Assembly: GCF_014641595.1 (NCBI RefSeq)
Contig: NZ_BMIA01000002.1
Location: 124,001 to 188,000, forward strand
Direction of reading: 5' to 3'
DNA: 64,000 nucleotides
Source of the DNA: Dyadobacter endophyticus
Lineage (GTDB): Bacteria > Bacteroidota > Bacteroidia > Cytophagales > Spirosomataceae
Part shown: positions 1-8,663 of the stretch, piece by piece
Layout: each line of letters starts with the position of its first letter
Position numbering within the stretch: position 1 is the first letter of the stretch
Program-made: the position numbers and the translations under genes
The notes under the pieces: model-generated
Databases searched by the model: none
The model's input: only the letters and a program-made list of their open reading frames with translations
Told to the model about the DNA's origin: nothing

Positions 1-817
1 TCATTTCGCCACCCATCAGTGCCATTTGATTGAATGGCACATTGCCCGTGAAAAAGTTACCGTAAATCTGCCAGGCGAGCACGTTACGCCGGGTCAGCGG
101 GTGCGAACTGCGTACGTCCAGGTTAAACCCCTGGAAGTTGTAGTGGCTGCCTACCGATTGATTGTATTTCAAAAAAGACAATTCCCCGAAAAGGCCCTTA
201 CGGACATTGAGCACATTATGCCGGTTATCGTAAACCAGTGCGGCTCCCAGCCCGATGTTCCGGGTGCCGTCGCTCCCGGCGGGCTCGTCGTAAAAATGGT
301 CATCGGGCTGCCTGAACTCCGCATTATAAAGTTGCTGATAATCGATTTCAGGTCCTATGAAAAAGTTGGGCATGACCCGCCGTAAAACCCGCTGCCGGAA
401 GAGCAGATAATTGGCGTCGATCAACGCCGGTTCTTTATCCGGTGTGGTATGCCCTATTCCATAATATAACAATGGAAAACGCTGAAAACGCGTCCTTCCG
501 AGGAAAAACCACTTATCCTTATCACCATAGATCGCATTATCAAGCCAAATGCCGTACTGCCCTTCCAGTGTTACGAATGTAAATGCCGCTACCTCGCTCA
601 GCCGGTTCAGGGTATCGCCTTTGGCCTGGAAAAGAAGGAGTGACGACAGCCCGATTTCAAGGCTGGTTTCCGGGGCATAACCCAATGTCGGGTATATGCG
701 AAAACTGGACTTCCCTTCGCCGGTCGTGTCTGAAATCGTCTTTTGTACAAATCGTTTGAACCACCCGTTCTGCGCAGACACATGCGTAGCCCGCACGGTC
801 ACGATCAGGGCCAGCAT
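1..817 (-). CDS. Omp85/BamA-TamA-family outer-membrane barrel protein (partial, 3' end outside window)
   Basis: About 272 codons are open from the start to the left window edge, so the C-terminal part is missing. The N-terminus is a signal peptide ending in HVSA-Q. The body reads as alternating short beta-strands. It contains the surface-antigen hallmark GLGAALVYDNRHNVLNVRKG (G-x-G-x-x-x-x-x-D-x-R-x-N, then a KG turn) and, at the edge, the typical MALMGGE. This matches the C-terminal barrel domain of Omp85-superfamily proteins (bacterial surface antigen, D15), with no POTRA domain visible. The ATG at 817 gives a short uncharged n-region. An in-frame TTG at 838 would give MSGRYVFMLALIV, a better signal peptide, and a stop at 853-851 limits further extension. 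Substrate or function is unknown; such small barrels are often annotated only as 'BamA/TamA family outer membrane protein'. Confidence 0.75.
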   Translation of the reverse strand, partial: MLALIVTVRATHVSAQNGWFKRFVQKTISDTTGEGKSSFRIYPTLGYAPETSLEIGLSSLLLFQAKGDTLNRLSEVAAFTFVTLEGQYGIWLDNAIYGDKDKWFFLGRTRFQRFPLLYYGIGHTTPDKEPALIDANYLLFRQRVLRRVMPNFFIGPEIDYQQLYNAEFRQPDDHFYDEPAGSDGTRNIGLGAALVYDNRHNVLNVRKGLFGELSFLKYNQSVGSHYNFQGFNLDVRSSHPLTRRNVLAWQIYGNFFTGNVPFNQMALMGGEM

Positions 818-955
818 GAAAACATATCTTCCGCTCAATATGCTACTGTGTTAGTTGAGAGTTTTATTTCAACCATTTATTAAAAAAATCAATCCGCGGG
901 CATCAAGTAGATGCGGCGCAACCCGTCTCTTTTCCTTCAAACCATTAATTACGGA

Positions 956-3061
956 ATGAGAACCCGCATTTTGCTCCTTTATCTTTTTTTTAATACCAGC
1001 TGTCTTCTGGCACAAAACAAACCGGAACTCTGGTGGAAGAGAAACAATCTGAGAGTTATCCAGATGAACCTTCCAGCCTACGAGGCCGCGACGATCAACG
1101 CCGATTCCATTGTGACCGACCTCGTTGCCTGCTCCGCTAACACACTACTGATCAATGCGGGGGGCATTATGGCTTTCTATCCTACCAAACTCGATTTTCA
1201 TTACCGGAACCCATACCTCAAAGACAATAATGTACTAGCCGACGTAATCCGCAAGTGCCATGAGAAGGGGATTAAAGTAATCGTCCGCTTCGATTTCAGT
1301 CGCGTGAACGAGCGCATTTTTAAGGCACATCCCGACTGGTGCTACATTTCCCCAAAGGGCGAACGGATTATCAACACGGATATGTATGTCGTGTCAATCA
1401 ACGCGCCATATGTCCAAGAAAAGGCGTTCAGGATCATCGAAGAAGTGATCGACACTTTCCCGATCGACGGAATTTTCCTGAATATGCCCGGTTACCAGGT
1501 TAATAATCCCTATGAAGGCAAATATCATGGGATAGATCAAAATGACTATGACAAAAAGCGTTTTGCGGAATTCAGCGGCGGCGACGCACTACCTACCGAG
1601 GAGAACAAGGCTGACCCGCTTTTTCAGAAATACCTCGAATTTAAAAAGGTAACCGTCGAAGACTGGTCGGAGCGGCTTCGCAAACTGGTGAAATCCAAAA
1701 ATGAGCAAATCGCGATCTGTACTTACTCCGACAAGTTTGTGGACATCATCCGCCATGAATCGCAGAGCATGACTACCCTGCCCTATTGGCCTTATACTGC
1801 TTCGGACAACGTCGGCAATGCGGTCAATTCATTTCCGGAGCATATTATCAGCAATGCCAGCATTCAGCAAATCTCCTTCCAGTCACGATACAATGCCGTG
1901 GAGCCGGAAGAAACGCGGATCAGGCTATGCGAGAATATCGCCAACGGATCGGGACTGGATATGAGCATGATGGGCGATATGCGCGGGTATGAGGACGAAC
2001 GAAGCTACCCCGTTTTCAGGAAGGTTTATGGTTTTCATAAAAACAATGAGGCCTATTTTGGCAAATACAAATCGGTTGCGAAAGTGGCCGTAATTGCACC
2101 CGGAGCCTGGCCAAATGGCGAACCGATGCAGGAATACCGCGGCATTCAGCTAATGCTCCGCGAGGCACATATTCCGTTCGATATCGTAGAGGACGGTCAA
2201 ATTGCCCATTTAGAACAAAAAGTGAAAGGATATAAACTGATCATTCTGCCCGAAATCTCCTACCTGAAACCGGAAGCCCTTCGCGTGCTGAAAGAAGCCA
2301 GCCAGCAAGGCACCAACCTGATCGCCACCAACCGGACGTTTTTTGATAGCCCGGAGACATTGGAAACACTTTTCGGTGCAAAAATCGACAAGAAGGACAA
2401 CGACGGCGCCGGTAACTACCTTGTGCCCGACGACCGGAGCGTTTTCAGGAGCTTTAAAGGGCAAAACATGCTTTTCTGGAAATTCAATCTTGGCCTTTAC
2501 GACCTTTCTGGTGCCCACCGCCGACTGCTTCCCGTGCTCGCCAAAGGCCGTCCCGGTCCTCCCGAGATCATCGGCGGCCATGACGCCACCGGATATTATG
2601 CATTGGGCATCAAGAACCACCCGAAAAGTAAGGCAGCACTTTTTCCTATTAACCTGGGGAGGATCTATTACATGCACGGTTATGAGGAACACAAGTACCT
2701 CTTGCTGGATGTGATCTACCACATGCTACCCGAAATCGCACAAGATTTCGAGACAAACGCGCCCGCCAGGGTCGAAACCGTATTAAAGGAATTCACCAGG
2801 AATACCCACGAAAACCGGGCCAAAAACACCTCTGACGGCCAAATTCTGCACCTGATCAACCTCACCGGTTTCAGCGGGAACACCTATTTCGAACCGCTGC
2901 CCGTCCACGATTTGCAATTCAAAATCAGGCTGGCGAAAAAACCGCAAAAAGTATTTACATTAACGAATCACAAGCCTTTGAATTTCACCTGGAAAGACGG
3001 CACAATCAGTGTCTCGCTCACGCGCCTCGCGGAGTTCGAAAGCATTGTGATGGAATGGTAA
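956..3061 (+). CDS. Secreted GHL6-like putative glycoside hydrolase with trimerisation-like domain
   Basis: About 701 residues. The ATG at 956 was chosen because it starts a clean signal peptide (MRTRILLLYLFFNTSCLLAQ); an upstream ATG at 911 would put 15 residues before it. Residues about 30-350 form a TIM-barrel-like region (NLRVIQMNLP, ANTLLINAGGIMAFYPT, HEKGIKVIVRFDFSRV, HPDWCYISPKGE, FPIDGIFLNMPGY), resembling Hypothetical glycosyl hydrolase 6 (Pfam GHL6). Residues about 385-500 look like a beta-galactosidase-type trimerisation/GATase-like domain (REAHIPFDIVEDG, KLIILPEISYL, GTNLIATNRT). The strand that often ends in an acidic residue in this fold ends in N here (FLNM), so I cannot assign catalytic residues. 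Likely periplasmic or outer-membrane carbohydrate processing; substrate unknown. The next gene starts 19 bp downstream and may be co-transcribed. Confidence 0.75.
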   Translation: MRTRILLLYLFFNTSCLLAQNKPELWWKRNNLRVIQMNLPAYEAATINADSIVTDLVACSANTLLINAGGIMAFYPTKLDFHYRNPYLKDNNVLADVIRKCHEKGIKVIVRFDFSRVNERIFKAHPDWCYISPKGERIINTDMYVVSINAPYVQEKAFRIIEEVIDTFPIDGIFLNMPGYQVNNPYEGKYHGIDQNDYDKKRFAEFSGGDALPTEENKADPLFQKYLEFKKVTVEDWSERLRKLVKSKNEQIAICTYSDKFVDIIRHESQSMTTLPYWPYTASDNVGNAVNSFPEHIISNASIQQISFQSRYNAVEPEETRIRLCENIANGSGLDMSMMGDMRGYEDERSYPVFRKVYGFHKNNEAYFGKYKSVAKVAVIAPGAWPNGEPMQEYRGIQLMLREAHIPFDIVEDGQIAHLEQKVKGYKLIILPEISYLKPEALRVLKEASQQGTNLIATNRTFFDSPETLETLFGAKIDKKDNDGAGNYLVPDDRSVFRSFKGQNMLFWKFNLGLYDLSGAHRRLLPVLAKGRPGPPEIIGGHDATGYYALGIKNHPKSKAALFPINLGRIYYMHGYEEHKYLLLDVIYHMLPEIAQDFETNAPARVETVLKEFTRNTHENRAKNTSDGQILHLINLTGFSGNTYFEPLPVHDLQFKIRLAKKPQKVFTLTNHKPLNFTWKDGTISVSLTRLAEFESIVMEW

Positions 3062-3080
3062 ATTAATCAAACGCTCCCTT

Positions 3081-3497
3081 ATGAAACCCAGACTCTTCCT
3101 GCGCATTGCTGCGCTTTGCATCCTTGTTCACTTGATCGGCCATTTTTTCGGCCATTTCTCGTGGAGAGAAACCCCCGATCCCGTTAAGCAGGAGGTCATC
3201 AGGCAGATGACCGGGCCGAAGTTCGAATTTATGGGCGTAATGCGAAGTATGGGCGACTATTTTGAAGGTTACGGCCTGATCCTCTTCATCGTATATGGTA
3301 TGTCGATAGCGCTTATCCTGTCAGCTATGCGGTATGCCGACAGTAATCACGACATTGCCCGCAAAGTGCTCACACCTATCGGAATCGGCTTCGTCGCAAT
3401 GGGCGCCATCGAATTTGTTTATTTCTTTCCATTCGCCGCATCGCTGAGCCTCGGCGCGGGCATATTTATCATCCTCGCCATATTTTTGAACGGATAG
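3081..3497 (+). CDS. Small four-helix membrane protein (LIC_13387-like)
   Basis: 138 residues with about four hydrophobic segments (near 8-25, 62-82, 95-115 and 118-136). The N-terminal pattern IAALCILVHLIGHFFGHFSW followed by a FEFMGVMRSMGDYFEGYGL segment resembles the small integral-membrane family named LIC_13387. Its function is not known. It follows the GHL6-like gene by 19 bp on the same strand. Its stop is one base from the stop of the convergent esterase, leaving no room for a separate terminator. Confidence 0.7.
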   Translation: MKPRLFLRIAALCILVHLIGHFFGHFSWRETPDPVKQEVIRQMTGPKFEFMGVMRSMGDYFEGYGLILFIVYGMSIALILSAMRYADSNHDIARKVLTPIGIGFVAMGAIEFVYFFPFAASLSLGAGIFIILAIFLNG

Positions 3498-3498
3498 G

Positions 3499-4929
3499 CT
3501 ATAACCTGGGAGCGTCTGGCTTGTTGGGCGCTTCTCCTGGATTTATGCCGCGGGTTTTCAGTCTGCGGCCATAACTTTTACCATTGACTTTCACGTATAA
3601 CACGTCAAAATTGCTTCCGCCAAATGTTAATTTGGTAGGATTACCATTTGGTAAAGGCAAAATAGCATTCACACGGCCAGTCTGATCGAGGACTTGTACA
3701 CCCAAGTTCGTAGCAATATAAATCCGGCCATCACGGTCGCAAACAATGCCGGAGGCCCCCGCTTTATTTTCGGTATCAGACACATGCAACCATCCGAAGC
3801 GCTGCCTGTACGCCAATTTCCGATTCGATTGAATCTGGTAGGAATATACCCAATGTGAGGTCGAGTCAACGGTATAAACCAATGTCTGATCGGGAGAAAG
3901 CGCAGCGCCAACGGCTTTGAGTGTTTTCAAAGAATTCTCGCTTGACGGTGTCGGTTTTCCCTTAATTGGAAAAGCATCCGCTGCTTCCGTCCATTCCTCC
4001 CCCGGAACCAACAATGCCGACAGAAAAGCATTTTGCGATTGCCCTCTCTTGACTTCCCCGGGCCAGCCTTTCCACAAATAGCGCATCGCCTCAGGGAACA
4101 GCGAAGTGCCTTGTTTGCCATTATGGCCGCCCTCGCCCCATTGATGTTTCACCTCGTAACCGGCGAATGTCAAAGCACGAAGCATCGTTTGATTGGCCAT
4201 CCACCAGTCGCCTGCGTAGATATTCAGATCGTTGGCGCCGTCCTGCATATAAATGCGGATGGGTTTGGGCTCATACTTCCTTATCAAAGTCGGGTAGCGA
4301 TCTGCGCCGCGCAGGCCAACGTAAGTTCCTATGGCACTAAAAACGCGTGAGAATGCCTCAGGACGCTCCCATGCGGCAGTGAATGCGCATACGGCACCGC
4401 TGCTCGAACCACCGATGGCCCGGTCATTACCGTTTTTCGACAGCCGGATCTGCCGACCGTCGCTGGTTTTTTGCTTTTCCACCTCGGGCAGGATTTCATC
4501 CAGGATAAACCGCACATAGGCATCGCCCAGCCCGTCGTATTCAAAACTACGGTTGAAACGGTCATTCGCGGCACTAGGGTCCGCCGCTTTCACGCGGCCA
4601 TGCATCACGAACACACCGATCGTTACGGGCATTTCCTTTTGGTGGATAAGGTTATCGAAAACCGTTGGCGCCTTCCATTGAATGCCGTCCTGATTCACAT
4701 ACACGCACGCCGGTGTATCGGGTTTATATTGCGCAGGCACATACACCCAGTACTCGCGCCATGTGCCGGGGAATATGCTGGATTTATCAAAAATAAATTT
4801 CAATACCTCGCCCTTGGGTACATCCGCGTGCTCTTCTGAGGCCGGGTCGACCGGATAGGCCTCTTCCGGGCTTTGGGCTGCTGTAAAAAACGGTGCAAAA
4901 AGGCAAAGCAAGAGCAAAAAACGCTTCAT
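3499..4929 (-). CDS. Secreted alpha/beta-hydrolase esterase fused to an SMP-30/gluconolactonase-like region
   Basis: About 476 residues from the ATG at 4929, which begins a signal peptide (MKRFLLLLCLFAPFFTAAQ); an ATG at 4956 would add nine residues. The first 290 residues form an esterase-D/enterochelin-esterase type hydrolase (REYWVYVPAQY, nucleophile elbow IGGSSSGA with Ser near 176, likely catalytic His in WGEGGHNGKQG). After a linker, the last 150 residues resemble part of an SMP-30/gluconolactonase propeller (GIVCDRDGRIYIATNLGVQV, LTFGGSNFDVLYV). A full six-bladed propeller needs about 300 residues, so only about half is present. Probable periplasmic carbohydrate-ester hydrolysis (CE1-like). 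The start lies close to the upstream DUF1624 gene's stop (about 32 bp), so co-transcription with it is likely. Confidence 0.8.
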   Translation of the reverse strand: MKRFLLLLCLFAPFFTAAQSPEEAYPVDPASEEHADVPKGEVLKFIFDKSSIFPGTWREYWVYVPAQYKPDTPACVYVNQDGIQWKAPTVFDNLIHQKEMPVTIGVFVMHGRVKAADPSAANDRFNRSFEYDGLGDAYVRFILDEILPEVEKQKTSDGRQIRLSKNGNDRAIGGSSSGAVCAFTAAWERPEAFSRVFSAIGTYVGLRGADRYPTLIRKYEPKPIRIYMQDGANDLNIYAGDWWMANQTMLRALTFAGYEVKHQWGEGGHNGKQGTSLFPEAMRYLWKGWPGEVKRGQSQNAFLSALLVPGEEWTEAADAFPIKGKPTPSSENSLKTLKAVGAALSPDQTLVYTVDSTSHWVYSYQIQSNRKLAYRQRFGWLHVSDTENKAGASGIVCDRDGRIYIATNLGVQVLDQTGRVNAILPLPNGNPTKLTFGGSNFDVLYVKVNGKSYGRRLKTRGINPGEAPNKPDAPRL

Positions 4930-4960
4930 ACTGGTGTGTATTTTAATTAAGAACAATCAT

Positions 4961-6157
4961 TTACAAATAACTCAACCACCACGTCCGCTTCCGCGCCCGA
5001 TACTCGCCGTACCATTTGCAGGGCCAATAAAGTGCTATGACAATCAATATCCAGATAATGTAAGTCTGCCCCAGGGAGTATCCGAAATCGTTCGGCCTGA
5101 ACTTAAAAAACAGGCTGTCGTCCGTTGCTTGTTGCCAGGTGTAGCCGGAAAGGAACACTGCCACGAGGGTCATGATGTGAATGAGGTAGAAATGCACGAT
5201 AAAAAAGAAAAACGGCACCCGACCGTACACCGTGCAAATGCGGCTGAATGCGTTGTCTGTCTGCTCGGTGAAGGCCAGCAGAATGAGTATCGGGCCTTGC
5301 GTCATGCAAGTAAAAAAAAGCGACGGCGGGTATTTGGTCACATTAAGGAAGGACATAAAAGTTTTGATACCCGTATCCTGAGCCGACCAGGGGGCCGGAT
5401 CGCCGTAGCCATTAATCAATCTCAAAACCACAAAAAGAACCGTAAGCACCGACCCAATGAGCAACAACAGCTTCTTGCGCCGCGCGGGATCCGCATTGCG
5501 GTTAAAGAGCATGCCTAATCCGTAACCCGACATCATAATGCCCGCCCAGGGAAATAGCACATACAGGAAGATCACCGCCCCACCGTCGGGACGTGGCAGG
5601 AATGTTCCCCTACCGGTGAAGAATATGCGCAGCAGCGTGTCCGATAACGTGTTTTCCTGCAACTGCACATAATCCAGCAGGTTATGCCCCAGCACCAAGG
5701 CCAGTCCGAGGATCAGGATCGTTTTCGGCGAGACAAACCGCACGGCTATACCGAGCACGATCATCGCCCCACCCAAAGCCCAGAATACGGCAAAAAAGAG
5801 TGTTTTGTAATAAATATCAAATGTGAATGCGAACGTGATAAAGACCATTTCTACCAAAATAAGCCAGAAACCGCGCTTGATCAGGAAGGCCGACTTCTCG
5901 GCTGCGGTTTTGTTCACTCCGGACAAATAGGCCGATAAACCCGACAGCATCATGAACGACGGCGCGCAGTAATGCGTGATCCATCGCGTGAAAAACAATG
6001 CAGGTGTGGTGGTAGCAAGGTCGGTAGGATCGCCGGTGGCACCTGCGATATGGAAAAAATCACGCACATGGTCGAGCGCCATGATAATGATAATCAAACC
6101 GCGAACAGTGTCGATCGACCGGATCCGGCTGGTGAGGGTGGTGGTGGTCGTGTACAT
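4961..6157 (-). CDS. DUF1624 / heparan-alpha-glucosaminide N-acetyltransferase-like membrane protein
   Basis: 398 residues, strongly hydrophobic, with roughly ten membrane segments. The N-terminus has the DUF1624/HGSNAT-catalytic signature RIRSIDTVRGLIIIIMALDH followed by VRDFFH, where the Asp-His pair in the first helix is the conserved feature of the family. Later conserved blocks include RWITHYCAPSFMMLSGLSAY and VPFFFFIVHFYLIHI. The eukaryotic relatives transfer acetyl groups from cytosolic acetyl-CoA across a membrane to amino sugars. Bacterial members are largely uncharacterised, so a sugar acyltransferase role is inference. It is followed closely by the esterase gene on the same strand. 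Confidence 0.8.
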   Translation of the reverse strand: MYTTTTTLTSRIRSIDTVRGLIIIIMALDHVRDFFHIAGATGDPTDLATTTPALFFTRWITHYCAPSFMMLSGLSAYLSGVNKTAAEKSAFLIKRGFWLILVEMVFITFAFTFDIYYKTLFFAVFWALGGAMIVLGIAVRFVSPKTILILGLALVLGHNLLDYVQLQENTLSDTLLRIFFTGRGTFLPRPDGGAVIFLYVLFPWAGIMMSGYGLGMLFNRNADPARRKKLLLLIGSVLTVLFVVLRLINGYGDPAPWSAQDTGIKTFMSFLNVTKYPPSLFFTCMTQGPILILLAFTEQTDNAFSRICTVYGRVPFFFFIVHFYLIHIMTLVAVFLSGYTWQQATDDSLFFKFRPNDFGYSLGQTYIIWILIVIALYWPCKWYGEYRARKRTWWLSYL

Positions 6158-6246
6158 GACTAATAAGAGTTGAAAACAACTGACCTAAGAAGCCACATAA
6201 ATTACTGATTTACTGCCTATATCCCTCAAACAAAAGGCAACAAAAA

Positions 6247-6285
6247 TCCCGGCAATTTTCAACAAAACGCTGAGAAATACCGGGA
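6247..6285 (-). terminator. Possible minus-strand terminator downstream of the ROK kinase gene
   Basis: A short TCCCGG/CCGGGA stem (6247-6252 with 6280-6285) encloses a 27-base loop with weak internal pairing (ATTTTC with GAGAAAT). Read on the minus strand it is followed by a T-rich stretch. It lies just past the stop of the ROK gene at 6305. The stem is short, so the call is weak. Confidence 0.35.
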
Positions 6286-6304
6286 CCTAAAAGCGGAAAG
6301 CGGA

Positions 6305-7204
6305 TTATAGCAATGCGGCACCGAAAACGCCGGCGCTATCGCCCAGCTTCGGCTTCACGATCGGTGTAGTAACGATTCCTTTATTGAAAATATACTTGCG
6401 GATGCGCTCGTAACCCGCGGTATAAAGCAGGTCGATGTTGCCGACGCCGCCCCCGATCACGATCAGATTCGGATCGATCACGTTGATAAGCGTAGAGATT
6501 GCCCGGCCGTAGTATTCCAGCAGGCGTTCGATCGTCGCTTTGGCATGCTCGTCGTTCCCTTCGTGGTAACGTTCCAGCACGATTTTCATCGACACCTTTT
6601 CTCCACTCAGTTTTTCGTAATGGCGTTCCAATGCGGGCCCGGCGATCACCTGCTCTACGCAGCCTGCTTTACCGCAATAGCATGCCTCACCGCCTTCTTC
6701 AAGGATATTGTGCCCCCACTCGCCGCCAATACCGTGGTGCCCGCCGATGATCTTGTTGTTCACGACCAGTCCGCCGCCTACACCGGTACCCATAATCACC
6801 CCGAAAACTACTTCGGCGCCGTGGTAATCCTTACCCGCACCCATCAACGCCTCAGCCAACGCAAAACAGTTCGCGTCGTTGGCCAACTGGCAGGGCACGC
6901 CAAGTATCTTTTCCAGATCGGCCTTCAACGGCATTCCGTTGAGGCAGGTCGTGTTAGAATTTTTCATTAATTGAGAATCCGGTTCGAGCACGCCCGGCGT
7001 GGCAAAACCAACCTTACGGGGTTGCTCTCCCACCTGCTCCGCCACCATGTCGATCAGCTTCTTGATTTGCGACAGAATGTGGTCATAGCCATTCACTGAT
7101 TCCGTCGGCACGCGCATACGCACCACCACTTCCAGATTCCTTTCCGAATCCAGTACAGCACATTCTATTTTGGTACCTCCTAAGTCGATTCCCCAGAGTT
7201 TCAT
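6305..7204 (-). CDS. ROK-family sugar kinase (glucokinase/fructokinase-like)
   Basis: 299 residues from the ATG at 7204, which starts MKLWGIDLGGTKIECAVLD, the ATP-binding phosphate-1 motif (DLGGTK) expected at the extreme N-terminus. The reading frame continues upstream to 7282, but that part lies in a repeat-rich intergenic segment and is not protein-like. Other ROK features are the middle motif GVIMGTGVGGGLVV, the catalytic-region sequence GGEWGHN, and the zinc-binding cluster CYCGKAGCVEQ (C-x-C-G-x2-G-C). The product is a cytoplasmic ATP-dependent hexose or amino-sugar kinase; the exact sugar cannot be read. The adjacent upstream gene is a FucP-like sugar transporter on the same strand, so import followed by phosphorylation is a reasonable inference. 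Confidence 0.88.
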   Translation of the reverse strand: MKLWGIDLGGTKIECAVLDSERNLEVVVRMRVPTESVNGYDHILSQIKKLIDMVAEQVGEQPRKVGFATPGVLEPDSQLMKNSNTTCLNGMPLKADLEKILGVPCQLANDANCFALAEALMGAGKDYHGAEVVFGVIMGTGVGGGLVVNNKIIGGHHGIGGEWGHNILEEGGEACYCGKAGCVEQVIAGPALERHYEKLSGEKVSMKIVLERYHEGNDEHAKATIERLLEYYGRAISTLINVIDPNLIVIGGGVGNIDLLYTAGYERIRKYIFNKGIVTTPIVKPKLGDSAGVFGAALL

Positions 7205-7242
7205 TATTGGTTTTTTGAACTTTGTTTTTGAATTGTTAAAAT

Positions 7243-7372
7243 GACCGCCGACCATGGACCGCCGACCGCCGATTGTTGTCACTGCCGATCGCTGACGCTA
7301 ATTGCCGATATTCTCAATGTGATTAATAAAATTTATAACCCAAAAAAACACGGCGGTCAGCGGTCGGCCGTC
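7243..7372. repeat. Inverted array of 7-bp GACCNNN repeats (copy 1)
   Basis: The left arm has four heptads GACCGCC, GACCATG, GACCGCC, GACCGCC (7243-7270) followed by GATTGTT (7271-7277). The right arm, read on the other strand from 7379 to 7352, has ATTGATT, GACGGCC, GACCGCT, GACCGCC. The arms can pair imperfectly. The element fills the space between the transporter stop codon (7375-7377) and the ROK start. A second copy with the same unit and the same GATTGT ending lies at 37236-37303. Confidence 0.8.
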
Positions 7373-7374
7373 AA

Positions 7375-8628
7375 TCAATGCGCCTTGTAAAATTTGTAGC
7401 CGAACAGGAAGATCACCGTGTAGCAAATGATCGGCAGGTAATAGGCATGCGCCACGTTGGTTTCTGCCACCGCGCCCATCAGGAACGGGAAGAATGCACC
7501 ACCGGCAACCCCCATCGCGATGAACGACGAGCCCTGCTGCGTATGAGGGCCCAGGTTTTTAAGACCGAGACTGAAAATCGTCGGGAACATGATGCTGAAA
7601 AAGAAGTTGAGCATCATGAGTGCGATGAACGAGGGCCATCCCCATGCCTGTGCCACGATAAGGCACATGATGATGTTGCTAAATGCAAAGATTGCCAGCA
7701 ATGTATGCGGAGCGATGAAGCGCATCAGGAAAGTACCAACGAAACGTCCGGCCAGCATGAGTGCCATAAAGGCGATCATATAGTTAGCTGCCACCGCGTC
7801 GGTAAAGCCCATTTTTTCGTGTCCGTAGTTAATGAAAAATGCCCAGGTGCCGCCTTGCGCTGCTACGTTGAACGTCTGCGCTAGGACCGCCCAAACGAAA
7901 TGGCGATGCTGGAACAATGTCTTTCCGGGCTCCGAATCCACGTTTACCGCGTCGGGGTCCACATCAGCGGCATGCGGGTCAATAAGTGCCGGTACTTTCA
8001 CAAAGGAAAATGCCAGGGCGATCAACGCAATCACCGAACCAATGGCGATATAGAGGTTCTTCACGGATGTAAGGTCAGTACTGCCTTCGGTATGGCCGCG
8101 GAACAGGAAATAGCCACCAATTGCAGGCCCCAAAATCGCGCCCAATGCATTAAATGCCTGTGCGAAGTTGATGCGCTGATCACTGGTACGCTGATCACCC
8201 AGCGACGCTACAAATGGGTGCGCTACGGTTTCAAGCGTAGCCAGTCCGCAACCCAGGATAAAGAGTGCCACACCGAAAAAAGGAAAAGAGGCTGTACTTG
8301 CCGCCGGAACGAAGAGGAATGCGCCCAATGCAAACAGCGACAAGCCGAGTAATACACCGTTTTTATATCCGAAGCGCTTCATGAACAAACCCGCCGGGAT
8401 ACCCATGATGAAGTAAGCGCCGAAAATCGCAAACTGTACGAATGCGGATTGTGTCTTAGTCAGGCTCAGTACGTGTTGGAAATGTTTGTTGAGCACGTCA
8501 CCCATCGTAATAGCGATCCCCCAGCACATGAAAAGGGATGTTACGAAGACCAGGGTAACAAGGTATTTTTTGTCAGTAAACTTAGGCGGGGAGGCGTGGG
8601 TAGTGCCGGCAGACGGATGGTTGCTCAT
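7375..8628 (-). CDS. FucP-like sugar:H+ symporter (major facilitator superfamily)
   Basis: 417 residues with about twelve transmembrane helices. It starts after a short cytosolic N-terminus (KFTDKKYLVTLVFVTSLFMCWGIAITMGDVLN). The segment FAIFGAYFIMGIPAGLFMKRFGYKNGV and later TVAHPFVASLGDQRTSDQRINFAQAFNALGAILGP are characteristic of the FGHS subfamily (fucose/glucose/galactose:H+ symporters). Located in the inner membrane; the substrate is a hexose or deoxyhexose, not resolvable further. The downstream ROK kinase is separated by the heptad-repeat element. A CE15-like and a CE1-like esterase lie upstream on the same strand, suggesting handling of plant cell wall sugars. Confidence 0.88.
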   Translation of the reverse strand: MSNHPSAGTTHASPPKFTDKKYLVTLVFVTSLFMCWGIAITMGDVLNKHFQHVLSLTKTQSAFVQFAIFGAYFIMGIPAGLFMKRFGYKNGVLLGLSLFALGAFLFVPAASTASFPFFGVALFILGCGLATLETVAHPFVASLGDQRTSDQRINFAQAFNALGAILGPAIGGYFLFRGHTEGSTDLTSVKNLYIAIGSVIALIALAFSFVKVPALIDPHAADVDPDAVNVDSEPGKTLFQHRHFVWAVLAQTFNVAAQGGTWAFFINYGHEKMGFTDAVAANYMIAFMALMLAGRFVGTFLMRFIAPHTLLAIFAFSNIIMCLIVAQAWGWPSFIALMMLNFFFSIMFPTIFSLGLKNLGPHTQQGSSFIAMGVAGGAFFPFLMGAVAETNVAHAYYLPIICYTVIFLFGYKFYKAH

Positions 8629-8663
8629 TTAGCTGAATAGTAAAATTAAATATTGGGTTCGGT

